From Shewanella kaireitica (GTDB lineage Bacteria; Pseudomonadota; Gammaproteobacteria; Enterobacterales; Shewanellaceae), in NCBI RefSeq assembly GCF_023284045.1, contig NZ_JAKIKQ010000017.1, positions 1-64,000 of the forward strand: DNA of 64,000 nt, written 5' to 3'. A program made the translations under genes and the position numbers. Each line of letters begins with the position of its first letter. Position 1 is the first letter of the stretch. The notes under the pieces were generated by a model, which had not been told where the DNA came from, did not search any database, and saw only the letters and a program-made list of their open reading frames with translations. This document shows, piece after piece, positions 52,911-61,973 of this stretch.

Positions 52911-55328
52911 CTAAACGTCTAGGTTAGCCACGTTAAGTGCATTTGACTCAATAAAGTCACGACGCGGTTCAACTTGATCACCCATCAAACAAGTGAATAG
53001 TTGATCGGCGCCAATCGCATCTTCAATGGTCACTTGCAACATGCGGCGTGATTCAGGGTCCATTGTAGTTTCCCACAATTGCTCTGGGTTCATCTCACCC
53101 AATCCCTTATAACGCTGGATATATTGACCACGCTTGGCTTCGCTCATCAACCATTCAAGACCTTCAATAAAGCTGGTTATATCCTTAGTACGCTCACCAC
53201 GTTGTACGTAACCACCCTCTTCCACTAATCCATCAAGTTCAGCGCCTAACTTAACGATGCGCTGATAATCTGTAGATTGGAAGAAGTCATAATTGAATAA
53301 GTAGTTAGTATCTATACCATGCTTACGAATTGTTATCTTAGGTAGATAAACATGACGCTCTGGATCCAAGATAGGCTCAGCGCTATATAAAATACCACCT
53401 GACTCTCTATCGATTAGATCGGCAACTAATTTATCAGCCCAAGTTTTAACTTGTGCTTCATCGCTCAACATTTCATTAGTCAATGCTGGGTGATAAAGCA
53501 TGAGATCTGTAATGTTTGTTGGGTAACGCTTTTCTAGACGCTGAACAATCGCTTCTACTTCACGGTACTGATTAACCAACGCTTCTAATGGCAGACCAGA
53601 CATGCCTGGTGCGCCTTGTGATGGATAAACAAATGCATTATCCAACGCTTGAGTAGTCAAATACTCAATCAATGCAGGATCATCTTTCAAATACTGCTCT
53701 TGCTTACCTTTCTTCACTTTATACAAAGGTGGTTGTGCAATATAGATATAACCACGTTCGATAAGCTCAGGCATTTGACGGAAAAAGAAGGTCAATAGCA
53801 AGGTACGAATGTGCGAGCCATCGACGTCGGCATCGGTCATGATGACGATGTTATGGTAACGCGTCTTATCTGGATCATATTCGTCACGACCAATACCACA
53901 ACCTAATGCAGTAATAAGCGTAGCAACTTCTTGCGAAGATAACATCTTGTCAAAACGTGCTTTTTCAACGTTTAAGATCTTACCTTTAAGTGGCAGAATC
54001 GCTTGGTTCTTACGGTTACGTCCCTGCTTGGCTGATCCGCCAGCAGAGTCCCCTTCCACTATGTAGATTTCAGAAAGCCCCGGGTCTTTCTCTTGGCAAT
54101 CGGCCAACTTTCCTGGCAAACCACCTAAATCGAGTGCACCTTTACGGCGAGTCATTTCACGAGCTTTACGCGCCGCTTCACGAGCACGAGCAGCATCGAT
54201 AATCTTACCAACAATCAACTTAGCTTCGTTTGGATGCTCCATTAGGTAATCACCTAACTGCTCACCCATTGTTTGCTCTACAGCAGACTTTACTTCGCTT
54301 GATACCAACTTGTCTTTAGTCTGTGAACTAAACTTAGGATCCGGAACTTTAACAGAGATAACAGCAGTCAAACCTTCACGAGCATCATCGCCGGTTGCGC
54401 CAGTCTTGCCCTTCTTGTTAAAACCTTCACGTTCCATGTAGTTGTTCAAGTTACGTGTTAACGCACCACGGAAGCCCGCTAAGTGAGTACCACCATCGCG
54501 CTGTGGGATGTTGTTAGTGAAACAGAAGATGTTCTCTTGGAAGCCATCATTCCACTGCATCGCCACTTCAACGGTAATACCGTCATCACGCTCTTGAATA
54601 AAATGGAATACTTCTTTATTTACCGGCGTTTTGTTAACGTTTAAGTAATCAACAAAGGCACTAATACCGCCATCGTATTTAAAAAACTCATCACGGTCAT
54701 CACGTTCATCAACTAAGCGAATACCAACACCTGAGTTAAGGAATGATAGTTCACGAACACGCTTTGCAAGAATGTCGAAATGGAACTGCACATCGGTAAA
54801 AGTATCTGGGCTAGGCCAGAATCTTAGTTCAGTACCGGTATTGATTGCATCGCCAATCTCTTGAATCGGCGCATCAGGTATACCGTGAGTATAAAACTGC
54901 TCATAAAGTTTACCTTCACGGCGAACCGTCAACTGCAACTTGTGTGACAGTGCATTTACTACCGATACACCAACACCGTGCAAACCGCCCGATACTTTAT
55001 AAGAGTTATCATCGAACTTACCACCAGCATGTAGTACCGTCATAATAACTTCAGCCGCAGAAACACCCTCTTCAGGATGGATCTCAACCGGAATACCACG
55101 TCCATCATCTTTTACCGATACAGAACCATCGGCATGAATGGTAATAATGACGTCGTTACAATGGCCCGCTAGCGCTTCATCGATAGAGTTATCGACCACT
55201 TCGAATACCATGTGATGTAGACCGGTGCCATCATCGGTATCACCGATGTACATTCCTGGTCTCTTACGTACCGCATCAAGGCCTTTTAAAACCTTAATAC
55301 TCGAAGAATCATAACTATTCTCTGACAT
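52911..55328 (-). CDS. gyrB: DNA gyrase subunit B
   Basis: GyrB supplies the ATPase of DNA gyrase. From the ATG at 55328 it has 805 residues, as in E. coli. The TTG at 55352 would add eight non-conserved residues. The GHKL ATPase shows DNSIDEALAGH and GGLHGVGVSVVNALS. The toprim domain shows EGDSAGGSAKQGR and DADVDGSHIRTLLLTFFFR. It is the last of the dnaA-dnaN-recF-gyrB run, 16 bases after recF. Confidence 0.97.
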   Translation of the reverse strand: MSENSYDSSSIKVLKGLDAVRKRPGMYIGDTDDGTGLHHMVFEVVDNSIDEALAGHCNDVIITIHADGSVSVKDDGRGIPVEIHPEEGVSAAEVIMTVLHAGGKFDDNSYKVSGGLHGVGVSVVNALSHKLQLTVRREGKLYEQFYTHGIPDAPIQEIGDAINTGTELRFWPSPDTFTDVQFHFDILAKRVRELSFLNSGVGIRLVDERDDRDEFFKYDGGISAFVDYLNVNKTPVNKEVFHFIQERDDGITVEVAMQWNDGFQENIFCFTNNIPQRDGGTHLAGFRGALTRNLNNYMEREGFNKKGKTGATGDDAREGLTAVISVKVPDPKFSSQTKDKLVSSEVKSAVEQTMGEQLGDYLMEHPNEAKLIVGKIIDAARAREAARKAREMTRRKGALDLGGLPGKLADCQEKDPGLSEIYIVEGDSAGGSAKQGRNRKNQAILPLKGKILNVEKARFDKMLSSQEVATLITALGCGIGRDEYDPDKTRYHNIVIMTDADVDGSHIRTLLLTFFFRQMPELIERGYIYIAQPPLYKVKKGKQEQYLKDDPALIEYLTTQALDNAFVYPSQGAPGMSGLPLEALVNQYREVEAIVQRLEKRYPTNITDLMLYHPALTNEMLSDEAQVKTWADKLVADLIDRESGGILYSAEPILDPERHVYLPKITIRKHGIDTNYLFNYDFFQSTDYQRIVKLGAELDGLVEEGGYVQRGERTKDITSFIEGLEWLMSEAKRGQYIQRYKGLGEMNPEQLWETTMDPESRRMLQVTIEDAIGADQLFTCLMGDQVEPRRDFIESNALNVANLDV

Positions 55329-55344
55329 ATTATTCTCTCGTCGG

Positions 55345-56427
55345 TTATTCAATTACCGTTACACGCCCATGTTCCACATGGAACATTTTACTTGGCGGCG
55401 TGATTAACGAATCGACTATTGCTGCTGGTTCGATTGCCGTGACAAAAACTTGTGCGCCGGTATCTGCTAACTGCTGAAGCAATAGTTTCCTATGCTGTGC
55501 ATCCAATTCCGATGGAAGGTCATCCACCAGATAAATACTTTTTTTATCTATTTGTTGTTTGAGCAACTTTCCTTGTGCAATACGCAATGCACAGACTAAC
55601 AATTTTAACTGTCCACGGGATAAAGCATCTTGCGCCGGTAGTGTCCCTACCCGCAATCTTAAGTCCGCTTTATGAGGTCCGCTGACGGTAAAGCCTGTGG
55701 CTAAATCTCTGGGATACTGCGTCTCGAGCAGCTGTGCATACTCTGTTTTACTATCCCATCCTCGGGTAAAAGAAACCTTAACATCAACCTGAGGTAAAAA
55801 CTCTTCGATTATACCCTTAAGTAGCTCATTTAACGAGTCTACATATTGCTTTCGTATCTCAGTGACCAGTTCAGCATAACGAATAAATTCTTTATCCCAA
55901 AATTGAATCGAACTATAGGGTGATTCGTCTCTGAGTAGCTGATTTCTTTGCTTTAAAATACGTCTTACATTCACCCATGCAGCATAAAAACGAGGGTCAG
56001 AATGGAACGCGCCCCAGTCTATAAACTGACGTCTGGATTTTGGGCCTTCAAAAAGCAATGAAAAGCTTTCTGGAGTAATCACTTGTATCGGTAAAGTTTC
56101 AGCTAACGTCGATAGACGCTTTACTTTATCACCATTAATTTTTACTTCAATCTCACCGCTTCTAAAACGTCTGAGACCAATTTTACTCTCATCCTCGGCA
56201 CTCACCATATTGGCAAACAAAGTTAGTGCATCAGCATCATTCTTAATCACTCGTTGCGATAGATGACTGCGAAAGGAGCGCCCCATACCCAAAAAGTAAA
56301 TAGCCTCTAAAATGCTGGTCTTGCCGCTACCGTTTTGACCATAAATTACATTTAGTCCTTCACCCGGTTGCAATTGCGCCGAGCTAATATTACGGAAAGC
56401 TTCAATATGAAGGCGGTTAAGACTCAT
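55345..56427 (-). CDS. recF: DNA replication and repair protein RecF
   Basis: RecF is an SMC-like ATPase that loads RecA at gapped DNA. The 360-residue protein has Walker A GQNGSGKTSILEAIYFL near residue 30, the signature ALSRGQLKLLVCALRIAQ and Walker B IYLVDDLPSELD. The C-terminal peptide MFHVEHGR is the coding read-out of a near-consensus parS at 55370-55385. Confidence 0.96.
   Translation of the reverse strand: MSLNRLHIEAFRNISSAQLQPGEGLNVIYGQNGSGKTSILEAIYFLGMGRSFRSHLSQRVIKNDADALTLFANMVSAEDESKIGLRRFRSGEIEVKINGDKVKRLSTLAETLPIQVITPESFSLLFEGPKSRRQFIDWGAFHSDPRFYAAWVNVRRILKQRNQLLRDESPYSSIQFWDKEFIRYAELVTEIRKQYVDSLNELLKGIIEEFLPQVDVKVSFTRGWDSKTEYAQLLETQYPRDLATGFTVSGPHKADLRLRVGTLPAQDALSRGQLKLLVCALRIAQGKLLKQQIDKKSIYLVDDLPSELDAQHRKLLLQQLADTGAQVFVTAIEPAAIVDSLITPPSKMFHVEHGRVTVIE
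55370..55385. other. parS-like site, one base off consensus, in recF
   Basis: TGTTCCACATGGAACA differs from the perfect parS by one central base. It lies in the last codons of recF, encoding MFHVEH. It could be a weak ParB site or a decayed one. Confidence 0.6.
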
Positions 56428-56474
56428 TGATACCTTTTAACGCTGCGGGGACAAAAATTTAAGAAGTGGTATTT

Positions 56475-56520
56475 ATACCAGATAAAGCCGACAGAGTGTC
56501 TTAGAAACTTTATCTGGTAT
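56475..56520. repeat. 13-bp perfect inverted repeat between dnaN and recF
   Basis: ATACCAGATAAAG (56475-56487) pairs perfectly with CTTTATCTGGTAT (56508-56520), separated by 20 bases. It fills the gap between the dnaN stop and the recF start. There is no T tract, so it is not a standard terminator; it could be an RNA hairpin that sets recF-gyrB expression. Confidence 0.75.
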
Positions 56521-56543
56521 CGAAAGCTGAGTAATACTTGCTG

Positions 56544-57644
56544 CTATAAACGCATAGGCATCACAACATACATAGAGTCTTGCTCTACATGGTTATCGAT
56601 AAGCGCACTAGAGTTGCCATCAATTAACGTGATACGCACGTCATCAGACGGTAGGTTGTTTAATACGTCGAGCAAATAGCTGACGTTAAAACCAATCTCT
56701 AACGGCGTGTTTTCATATTCAACATCTAAGATCTCTTCCGCTTCTTCCTGTTCAGGATTGTTGGCTGTGATCTTAATGAGGTTGTTCTCTAACTGCACCC
56801 GTACACCGCGGAACTTCTCATTAGATAAAATAGAAGCGCGCAATAAAGCCTGTTTAAGTTGCTGGCGACTGGCGATAACAATCTTGTCGCCGCCTTTTGG
56901 CAACACACGGCGATAATCAGGGAAACGACCATCGACTAACTTACTGGTAAACACTGCAGTAGCTGTTGTCGCTCTGATAGCATTATCACCAATGGCGATA
57001 GTGACATCTAAATCATCGCCTTCAAATGAGCGCATAAGTTCAAGCACACCCTTACGCGGCACAATCACCTGCTTTTCAGGCAGTGATGCTTCGATCATTC
57101 GATGACTTAATGCCAAACGATGACCATCAGTCGCAATAGCGCGCAACACATTGCCTTCCGTCTCTAACAGCAAACCATTAAGGTAATAACGTACATCTTG
57201 GTTAGCCATTGAGAATTGAGTGGCATCAATCAAGGACTTCATAGTGCCTTGCTTGAGGGTAAACTCTATTTCAGCTTCAAACGCTTCTACATTCGGGTAC
57301 TCTTCCGCAGGCAAAGTTGCCAAGGTAAAGCGGCTACGACCAGAACGTAACAAAAGACGATTTTCTTGTTGCTCTATTTTAAGCTCAACCTGATCAGGTA
57401 AAGACTTAACAATATCGAGGAATTTCTTAGCGGGTACAGTTGTACGACCTTCAAGCACATCACCTTCAAGTTGTACTTCACCGACCAATTCAACTTCTAA
57501 ATCGGTACCAGTCAATTTAAGTGAGTGAGCACTTACTTCTACTAAAAGGTTTGCCAGAATAGGCAAGTTGTGTCGTCTCTCCACCGCTCCACTGACTAAT
57601 TGAAGTGGCTTTAATAGGGCATCCCTATCAATAGAAAATTTCAT
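56544..57644 (-). CDS. dnaN: DNA polymerase III beta subunit (sliding clamp)
   Basis: DnaN forms the ring that keeps polymerase III on DNA. From the ATG at 57644 it has 366 residues, the E. coli length. The TTG nine bases upstream adds only MKP and sits too close to AGGGA. Three clamp domains follow MKFSIDRDALLKPLQ; NLPILANLLVEV, TDGHRLALSHR and the C-terminal YVVMPMRL are typical. Confidence 0.97.
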   Translation of the reverse strand: MKFSIDRDALLKPLQLVSGAVERRHNLPILANLLVEVSAHSLKLTGTDLEVELVGEVQLEGDVLEGRTTVPAKKFLDIVKSLPDQVELKIEQQENRLLLRSGRSRFTLATLPAEEYPNVEAFEAEIEFTLKQGTMKSLIDATQFSMANQDVRYYLNGLLLETEGNVLRAIATDGHRLALSHRMIEASLPEKQVIVPRKGVLELMRSFEGDDLDVTIAIGDNAIRATTATAVFTSKLVDGRFPDYRRVLPKGGDKIVIASRQQLKQALLRASILSNEKFRGVRVQLENNLIKITANNPEQEEAEEILDVEYENTPLEIGFNVSYLLDVLNNLPSDDVRITLIDGNSSALIDNHVEQDSMYVVMPMRL

Positions 57645-57663
57645 TGGTTTCAATTCCCTGATA

Positions 57664-59049
57664 TTAAGAAGATAAGGTTCTTATCAAGTTAGCATAATCT
57701 TCTTTAATGTCATGACTTTCTTCACGCAACTGTGCAATTTTACGACATGCATGTAAAACAGTTGTATGGTCACGACCACCAAATGCATCGCCAATTTCTG
57801 GCAAGCTCTGGTTAGTAAGCTCTTTTGATAATGCCATAGCCATCTGTCTTGGGCGCGCCACGCTACGTGAACGGCGCTTAGACAACATATCAGCCATCTT
57901 AATCTTGTAGTATTCAGCAACAGTCTTTTGAATATTATCAATCGTCACCAGCTTCTCTTGCAGTGCCAGTAAGTCACGCAGTGCTTCACGCACAAAATCG
58001 ATAGTAATCGGACGACCTGTAAAGTTGGCGTTGGCAATAACACGGTTTAACGCACCTTCAAGCTCACGAACATTCGAACGTAAACGCTTAGCAATAAAGA
58101 AAGCCACTTCATCAGGCAGGTTAATGCCACTCTCTTGTGCTTTACGCATCAAGATAGCTACCCGGGTTTCTAACTCTGGTGGCTCAATAGCAACCGTTAG
58201 ACCCCAGCCAAATCGAGACTTAAGACGATCTTCAACACCGTCGATCTCTTTCGGATATTTGTCAGAGGTCAAGATGATCTGATGGTTACCCTCTAACAAT
58301 GCATTAAAGGTATGGAAAAACTCTTCTTGAGATCGGTCTTTGTTAGCAAAGAATTGAATGTCATCAATAAACAGTGCATCTACGCTGCGGTAGTAACGCT
58401 TGAACTCTTCAATCGCATTGTTTTGCAGGGCCTTAACCATGTCCTGTACAAAGCGTTCCGAATGCATATAAACCACTTTAGCATCAGGCTTGTTCTTGAT
58501 AATGCCATTACCTACGGCGTGCAATAGATGGGTTTTACCCAAACCTGTACCACCATAAAGGAACAATGGATTGTAAGCACCGCCAGGGTTTTCCGATACT
58601 TGCAGTGCTGCAGCCTTACCTAACTGGTTCGACTTACCTTCTACGAAGTTATCGAACTGATAGGTTGGGTTAATATTACTGCGATGGTTAGCGGTAATAG
58701 CAGGCTCTGCTTGCGGCGCATTAAAGGTAGGCCTTTCTACCGCTTTGCTTGCTGCAGGTTTTGGTCTAATAGACGCTGTAGCCTGAACAACTGGCTTAGC
58801 AGAAGGACGACTACCGATGTCAAAACGCAAATTAGGTGCATCTGCGCCCATCTGCTCAGTAAAAAACTGGTTGATGATATTAAGGTATTTATCTCTAACC
58901 CAATCTAAAACGAAACGGTTAGGTGCATAAATGACAAGCGTATCGCCTTCCATTTCTGCCTGTAACGGTCTTATCCACATACTGAATTGCTGAGCGGAAA
59001 GCTCATCTTGCAGCCTTGCGATACATTGTTGCCAAAGTGAAACCGCCAC
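57664..59049 (-). CDS. dnaA: Chromosomal replication initiator DnaA
   Basis: DnaA opens the origin. The 461-residue protein starts with GTG (LWQQCIARLQDELSAQQFSMWIRPLQAE). Domain I is followed by a short linker. The AAA+ domain has Walker A GGTGLGKTHLLHAVGN and Walker B LFIDDIQFF. The C-terminal DnaA-box reader is GGRDHTTVLHACRKI. It is the first gene of dnaA-dnaN-recF-gyrB and is divergent from rpmH. Confidence 0.98.
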   Translation of the reverse strand: MAVSLWQQCIARLQDELSAQQFSMWIRPLQAEMEGDTLVIYAPNRFVLDWVRDKYLNIINQFFTEQMGADAPNLRFDIGSRPSAKPVVQATASIRPKPAASKAVERPTFNAPQAEPAITANHRSNINPTYQFDNFVEGKSNQLGKAAALQVSENPGGAYNPLFLYGGTGLGKTHLLHAVGNGIIKNKPDAKVVYMHSERFVQDMVKALQNNAIEEFKRYYRSVDALFIDDIQFFANKDRSQEEFFHTFNALLEGNHQIILTSDKYPKEIDGVEDRLKSRFGWGLTVAIEPPELETRVAILMRKAQESGINLPDEVAFFIAKRLRSNVRELEGALNRVIANANFTGRPITIDFVREALRDLLALQEKLVTIDNIQKTVAEYYKIKMADMLSKRRSRSVARPRQMAMALSKELTNQSLPEIGDAFGGRDHTTVLHACRKIAQLREESHDIKEDYANLIRTLSS

Positions 59050-59390
59050 GTACTTATCCCCAAAAGATCATACAAAAGAGGTGTATTCTATAGTGAGATC
59101 ACGCTGATCGCTATCCTTTACGTATATTTATCCCCAGATAGATCAATGAAACGATAAGATCACGATCTTAAGCGATCGCTGACGATCAAAAAAATAGCAG
59201 AAACCCTCAAAACCAGCTTTATAAAGCGATCCAGATCGATCTATAATAGACACGCTTCGATCTAATTTCTGATCTGCTAAACCACAAGATGTAGTGGTAA
59301 CTCACAGAGTTATCCACAAATCCTAGTAGCTTTTTACTTTCGAAGAAATAACCAAGAAGGCATTATTTAATCACTTGAGTCGATTCCTTA
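59050..59390. promoter_or_regulatory. GATC-dense, DnaA-box-containing dnaA regulatory region
   Basis: Thirteen GATC sites fall between 59066 and 59274, far above chance. A perfect DnaA box TTATCCACA lies at 59310-59318, with two one-mismatch boxes TTATCCCCA at 59054-59062 and 59128-59136. This fits a dnaA promoter controlled by DnaA and by SeqA-type sequestration if Dam/SeqA are present. It could also be part of the replication origin. No gene is seen in it. Confidence 0.75.
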
Positions 59391-59419
59391 TTGACGTGCA
59401 TAGTTAAAGTGATTACAAT
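59391..59419 (+). promoter_or_regulatory. rpmH promoter
   Basis: TTGACG (59391-59396), a 17-bp spacer and TACAAT (59414-59419) form a strong sigma-70 promoter 75 bases before rpmH. Confidence 0.85.
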
Positions 59420-59494
59420 TCGGCCTCTTTTTTGCCCTTACCTCTATTTTGTAGAGAATAAGGTTTATTAACCTAACAAAGACGGATTGCCATA

Positions 59495-59632
59495 ATGAGT
59501 AAACGTACTTTTCAACCTAGCAACCTGAAGCGCAAGCGTTCTCACGGCTTCCGCGCTCGTATGGCTACTGTAGGTGGCCGTAAGGTCATCGCACGTCGCC
59601 GTGCTAAAGGTCGCGCTCGTCTTTCTGCTTAA
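59495..59632 (+). CDS. rpmH: 50S ribosomal protein L34
   Basis: The 45-codon gene encodes the very basic L34 ([20 protein letters not shown], ending AKGRARLSA). A purine-rich GACGGA lies upstream. It is followed by rnpA after eight bases, the universal rpmH-rnpA order. Confidence 0.97.
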
Positions 59633-59640
59633 TAGTAGAG

Positions 59641-60003
59641 ATGCAAGTGACTAGCTATACCTTTACGCGGGAGTTACGTCTGTTAACTCCCGCGCAATTT
59701 AAATCTGTTTTTACCAAACCTATCAAAGCGTCTTCCGCTGAAATAACTCTACTTGCAATTCCTAATTCTGAGCAACATCCTCGTTTAGGGTTAACTGTTG
59801 CTAAGCGTTACGTAAAAAAAGCTCACCAACGAAATAAAATCAAACGTATTATTAGAGATAATTTTCGTTTGCATCAGCATGAACTACCCGCTGTAGATAT
59901 TGTTGTGCTTGTCAGAAATGGCGTGCTTGATATGGAAAACGCAGAACTCAAAAAATTGGTAGAAAAGCTATGGCGAAAACTCTCTCGCCGTTACAATGGC
60001 TAG
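59641..60003 (+). CDS. rnpA: Ribonuclease P protein component
   Basis: RnpA assists the RNase P RNA in tRNA 5' maturation. The 120-residue basic protein has FTRELRLLTPAQFKSVF and the RNR motif in RLGLTVAKRYVKKAHQRNKIKRIIRDNFRL. A GTG at 59647 is a possible alternative start. Confidence 0.95.
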   Translation: MQVTSYTFTRELRLLTPAQFKSVFTKPIKASSAEITLLAIPNSEQHPRLGLTVAKRYVKKAHQRNKIKRIIRDNFRLHQHELPAVDIVVLVRNGVLDMENAELKKLVEKLWRKLSRRYNG

Positions 60004-60224
60004 CAACTGCGATTATTCGTGGCTACCAAGTACTAATAAGTCCCATGCTGGGACCTCGTTGTAGGTTCAATCCGACGTGTTCACATTACGCAATAGAAGC
60101 AATTCGTTTGCATGGAGTTGTGAAAGGGTGTTGGTTTGCAGCGAAACGCATATTAAAATGTCACCCTTTACATCCGGGCGGAGAAGATCCCGTCCCTCAC
60201 AAAAAACATAGGTGCGATAAATAG
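59970..60224 (+). CDS. yidD: Membrane protein insertion efficiency factor YidD
   Basis: The 84-residue protein fits YidD: an N-terminal amphipathic helix, IRGYQVLISPMLGPRCRFNPTCSHYAIEAI, and CHPLHPGGEDPVP. It overlaps the rnpA end by 34 bases in another frame, which is normal for this cluster. Confidence 0.95.
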   Translation: MAKTLSPLQWLATAIIRGYQVLISPMLGPRCRFNPTCSHYAIEAIRLHGVVKGCWFAAKRILKCHPLHPGGEDPVPHKKHRCDK

Positions 60225-60227
60225 GCT

Positions 60228-61856
60228 ATGGAATCTCAACGCAATATATTGCTTATCGGTCTGCTTTTTGTCAGCTTTTTACTGTGGCAACAATGGCAAG
60301 CAGATAAAGCTCCTCAACCGGTTGCTCAAACGCAATCTTCAGTAGCCCCGTCTACTGTTGCAGATGCTCACAGTTCAGATGTACCTGATGCAGATTCTGC
60401 ATTACCTGAAACTGTTACCGCATCTAAAGAATTAATCACTGTTACTACAGACCAATTTGTTCTTAAAATTGATCCAGTAGGCGGTGACATCGTTCATTCC
60501 GCACTACTTTCTCATAAACTTGAGCAAGATGGTGATGACCCATTTGTGCTACTTGAGCAAACAAACGATATTTATTATATCGCTCAAAGTGGTCTAATCG
60601 GTCGTGATGGTATCGATAGCAGTACTACAGGTCGCGCACATTTCGATAGCGCTTCTCGCGAGTATGACCTAGCAGGTCAAGATAAGTTAGAAGTACCATT
60701 AACTTATTTGGCTGCTAATGGTGTGACTTACACCAAGCTATTTACCTTCTACCGCGGCAAGCACAATGTAGATGTTGATTACCAAATCAACAACACCTCT
60801 GATGCGCAGCTACAAGTTCAAATGTATGGCCAGATCAAGCACAGCATTAAGAAAAGCGAAAGTAGCATGATGATGCCAACTTATCGTGGTGCTGCTTTCT
60901 CTACAGCAGATACTCGCTATGAGAAATACAGCTTCGATGACATAGCTGACAAGAACCTAAACAAGTCGACACTTGGTGGTTGGGTAGCAATGCTACAGCA
61001 CTACTTTGTATCAGCTTGGGTACCGCCAGCAAATGATAAGAACGTTATCTTTTCTAGCTTGAGTGCTGGTGGTTTAGCTAATATTGGTTTCCGCGGCGCA
61101 CTTTATGATATTGCACCAGGTACTGAGCAATCGATTAAAGCTCAGTTCTATGTAGGCCCTAAAGACCAAGAAGCGCTATCAGCACTTTCTGAGTCATTAA
61201 ACCTAGTAGTTGATTACGGCTTCCTATGGTGGTTAGCAATCCCAATTCACTGGTTATTGATGTTCTATCAATCATTTGTGGGTAACTGGGGTGTGGCTAT
61301 TATCCTTATTACGCTTACCGTTCGTGGCATGTTATACCCACTAACTAAAGCGCAATACACTTCAATGGCTAAGATGCGTAACTTGCAGCCAAAACTCGCT
61401 GATATGAAAGAGCGTTTTGGTGATGACCGTCAAAAGATGGGGCAAGCTATGATGGAACTGTACAAGAAAGAGAAAGTTAACCCTATGGGTGGCTGTCTTC
61501 CAATCTTGCTACAGATGCCAATCTTCATCGCACTATACTGGGTGTTGCTTGAAAGCTACGAGCTACGTCACGCACCATTCATGTTATGGATCACCGATTT
61601 GTCGGTTCAAGATCCATACTATGTCATGCCTATCTTGATGGGTGTATCGATGTTTATTATGCAGAAGATGCAGCCAATGGCACCGACTATGGACCCAATG
61701 CAAGTTAAGATGATGCAGTGGATGCCAGTTATCTTTACCGTATTCTTCCTATGGTTCCCAGCAGGTCTGGTTCTATACTGGTTGGTAGGTAACTTAGTCG
61801 CGATTACCCAGCAGAAGATTATCTATGCTGGACTGGAGAAAAAAGGGTTAAAATAA
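60228..61856 (+). CDS. yidC: Membrane protein insertase YidC
   Basis: YidC inserts inner-membrane proteins alone or with SecYEG. The 542-residue protein has an N-terminal helix (ILLIGLLFVSFLLWQQW). A large periplasmic beta domain follows. The conserved helix bundle from about residue 340 carries GNWGVAIILITLTVRG with the groove arginine, PMGGCLPILLQMPIFIALYWVL, and a C-terminal AITQQKIIY. Confidence 0.97.
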   Translation: MESQRNILLIGLLFVSFLLWQQWQADKAPQPVAQTQSSVAPSTVADAHSSDVPDADSALPETVTASKELITVTTDQFVLKIDPVGGDIVHSALLSHKLEQDGDDPFVLLEQTNDIYYIAQSGLIGRDGIDSSTTGRAHFDSASREYDLAGQDKLEVPLTYLAANGVTYTKLFTFYRGKHNVDVDYQINNTSDAQLQVQMYGQIKHSIKKSESSMMMPTYRGAAFSTADTRYEKYSFDDIADKNLNKSTLGGWVAMLQHYFVSAWVPPANDKNVIFSSLSAGGLANIGFRGALYDIAPGTEQSIKAQFYVGPKDQEALSALSESLNLVVDYGFLWWLAIPIHWLLMFYQSFVGNWGVAIILITLTVRGMLYPLTKAQYTSMAKMRNLQPKLADMKERFGDDRQKMGQAMMELYKKEKVNPMGGCLPILLQMPIFIALYWVLLESYELRHAPFMLWITDLSVQDPYYVMPILMGVSMFIMQKMQPMAPTMDPMQVKMMQWMPVIFTVFFLWFPAGLVLYWLVGNLVAITQQKIIYAGLEKKGLK

Positions 61857-61875
61857 CCCCTTAGCTCCGACTCAC

Positions 61876-61912
61876 AAAAAGCGGTCTAATACTCAGTATT
61901 GACCGCTTTTTT
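61876..61912 (+). terminator. Intrinsic terminator after yidC
   Basis: AAAAAGCGGTC-N14-GACCGCTTTTTT is a strong hairpin with A and T tracts, 20 bases after the yidC stop. Confidence 0.9.
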
Positions 61913-61973
61913 GCTATCTATGTAGAGACAACATTTTTAACTTCACTCTGAAAACAGATTAGGAAACACAGTA

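Noticed and set aside
59970..60003. rnpA-yidD overlap as a frameshift
   Set aside because: A short out-of-frame overlap is the normal arrangement of these two genes.
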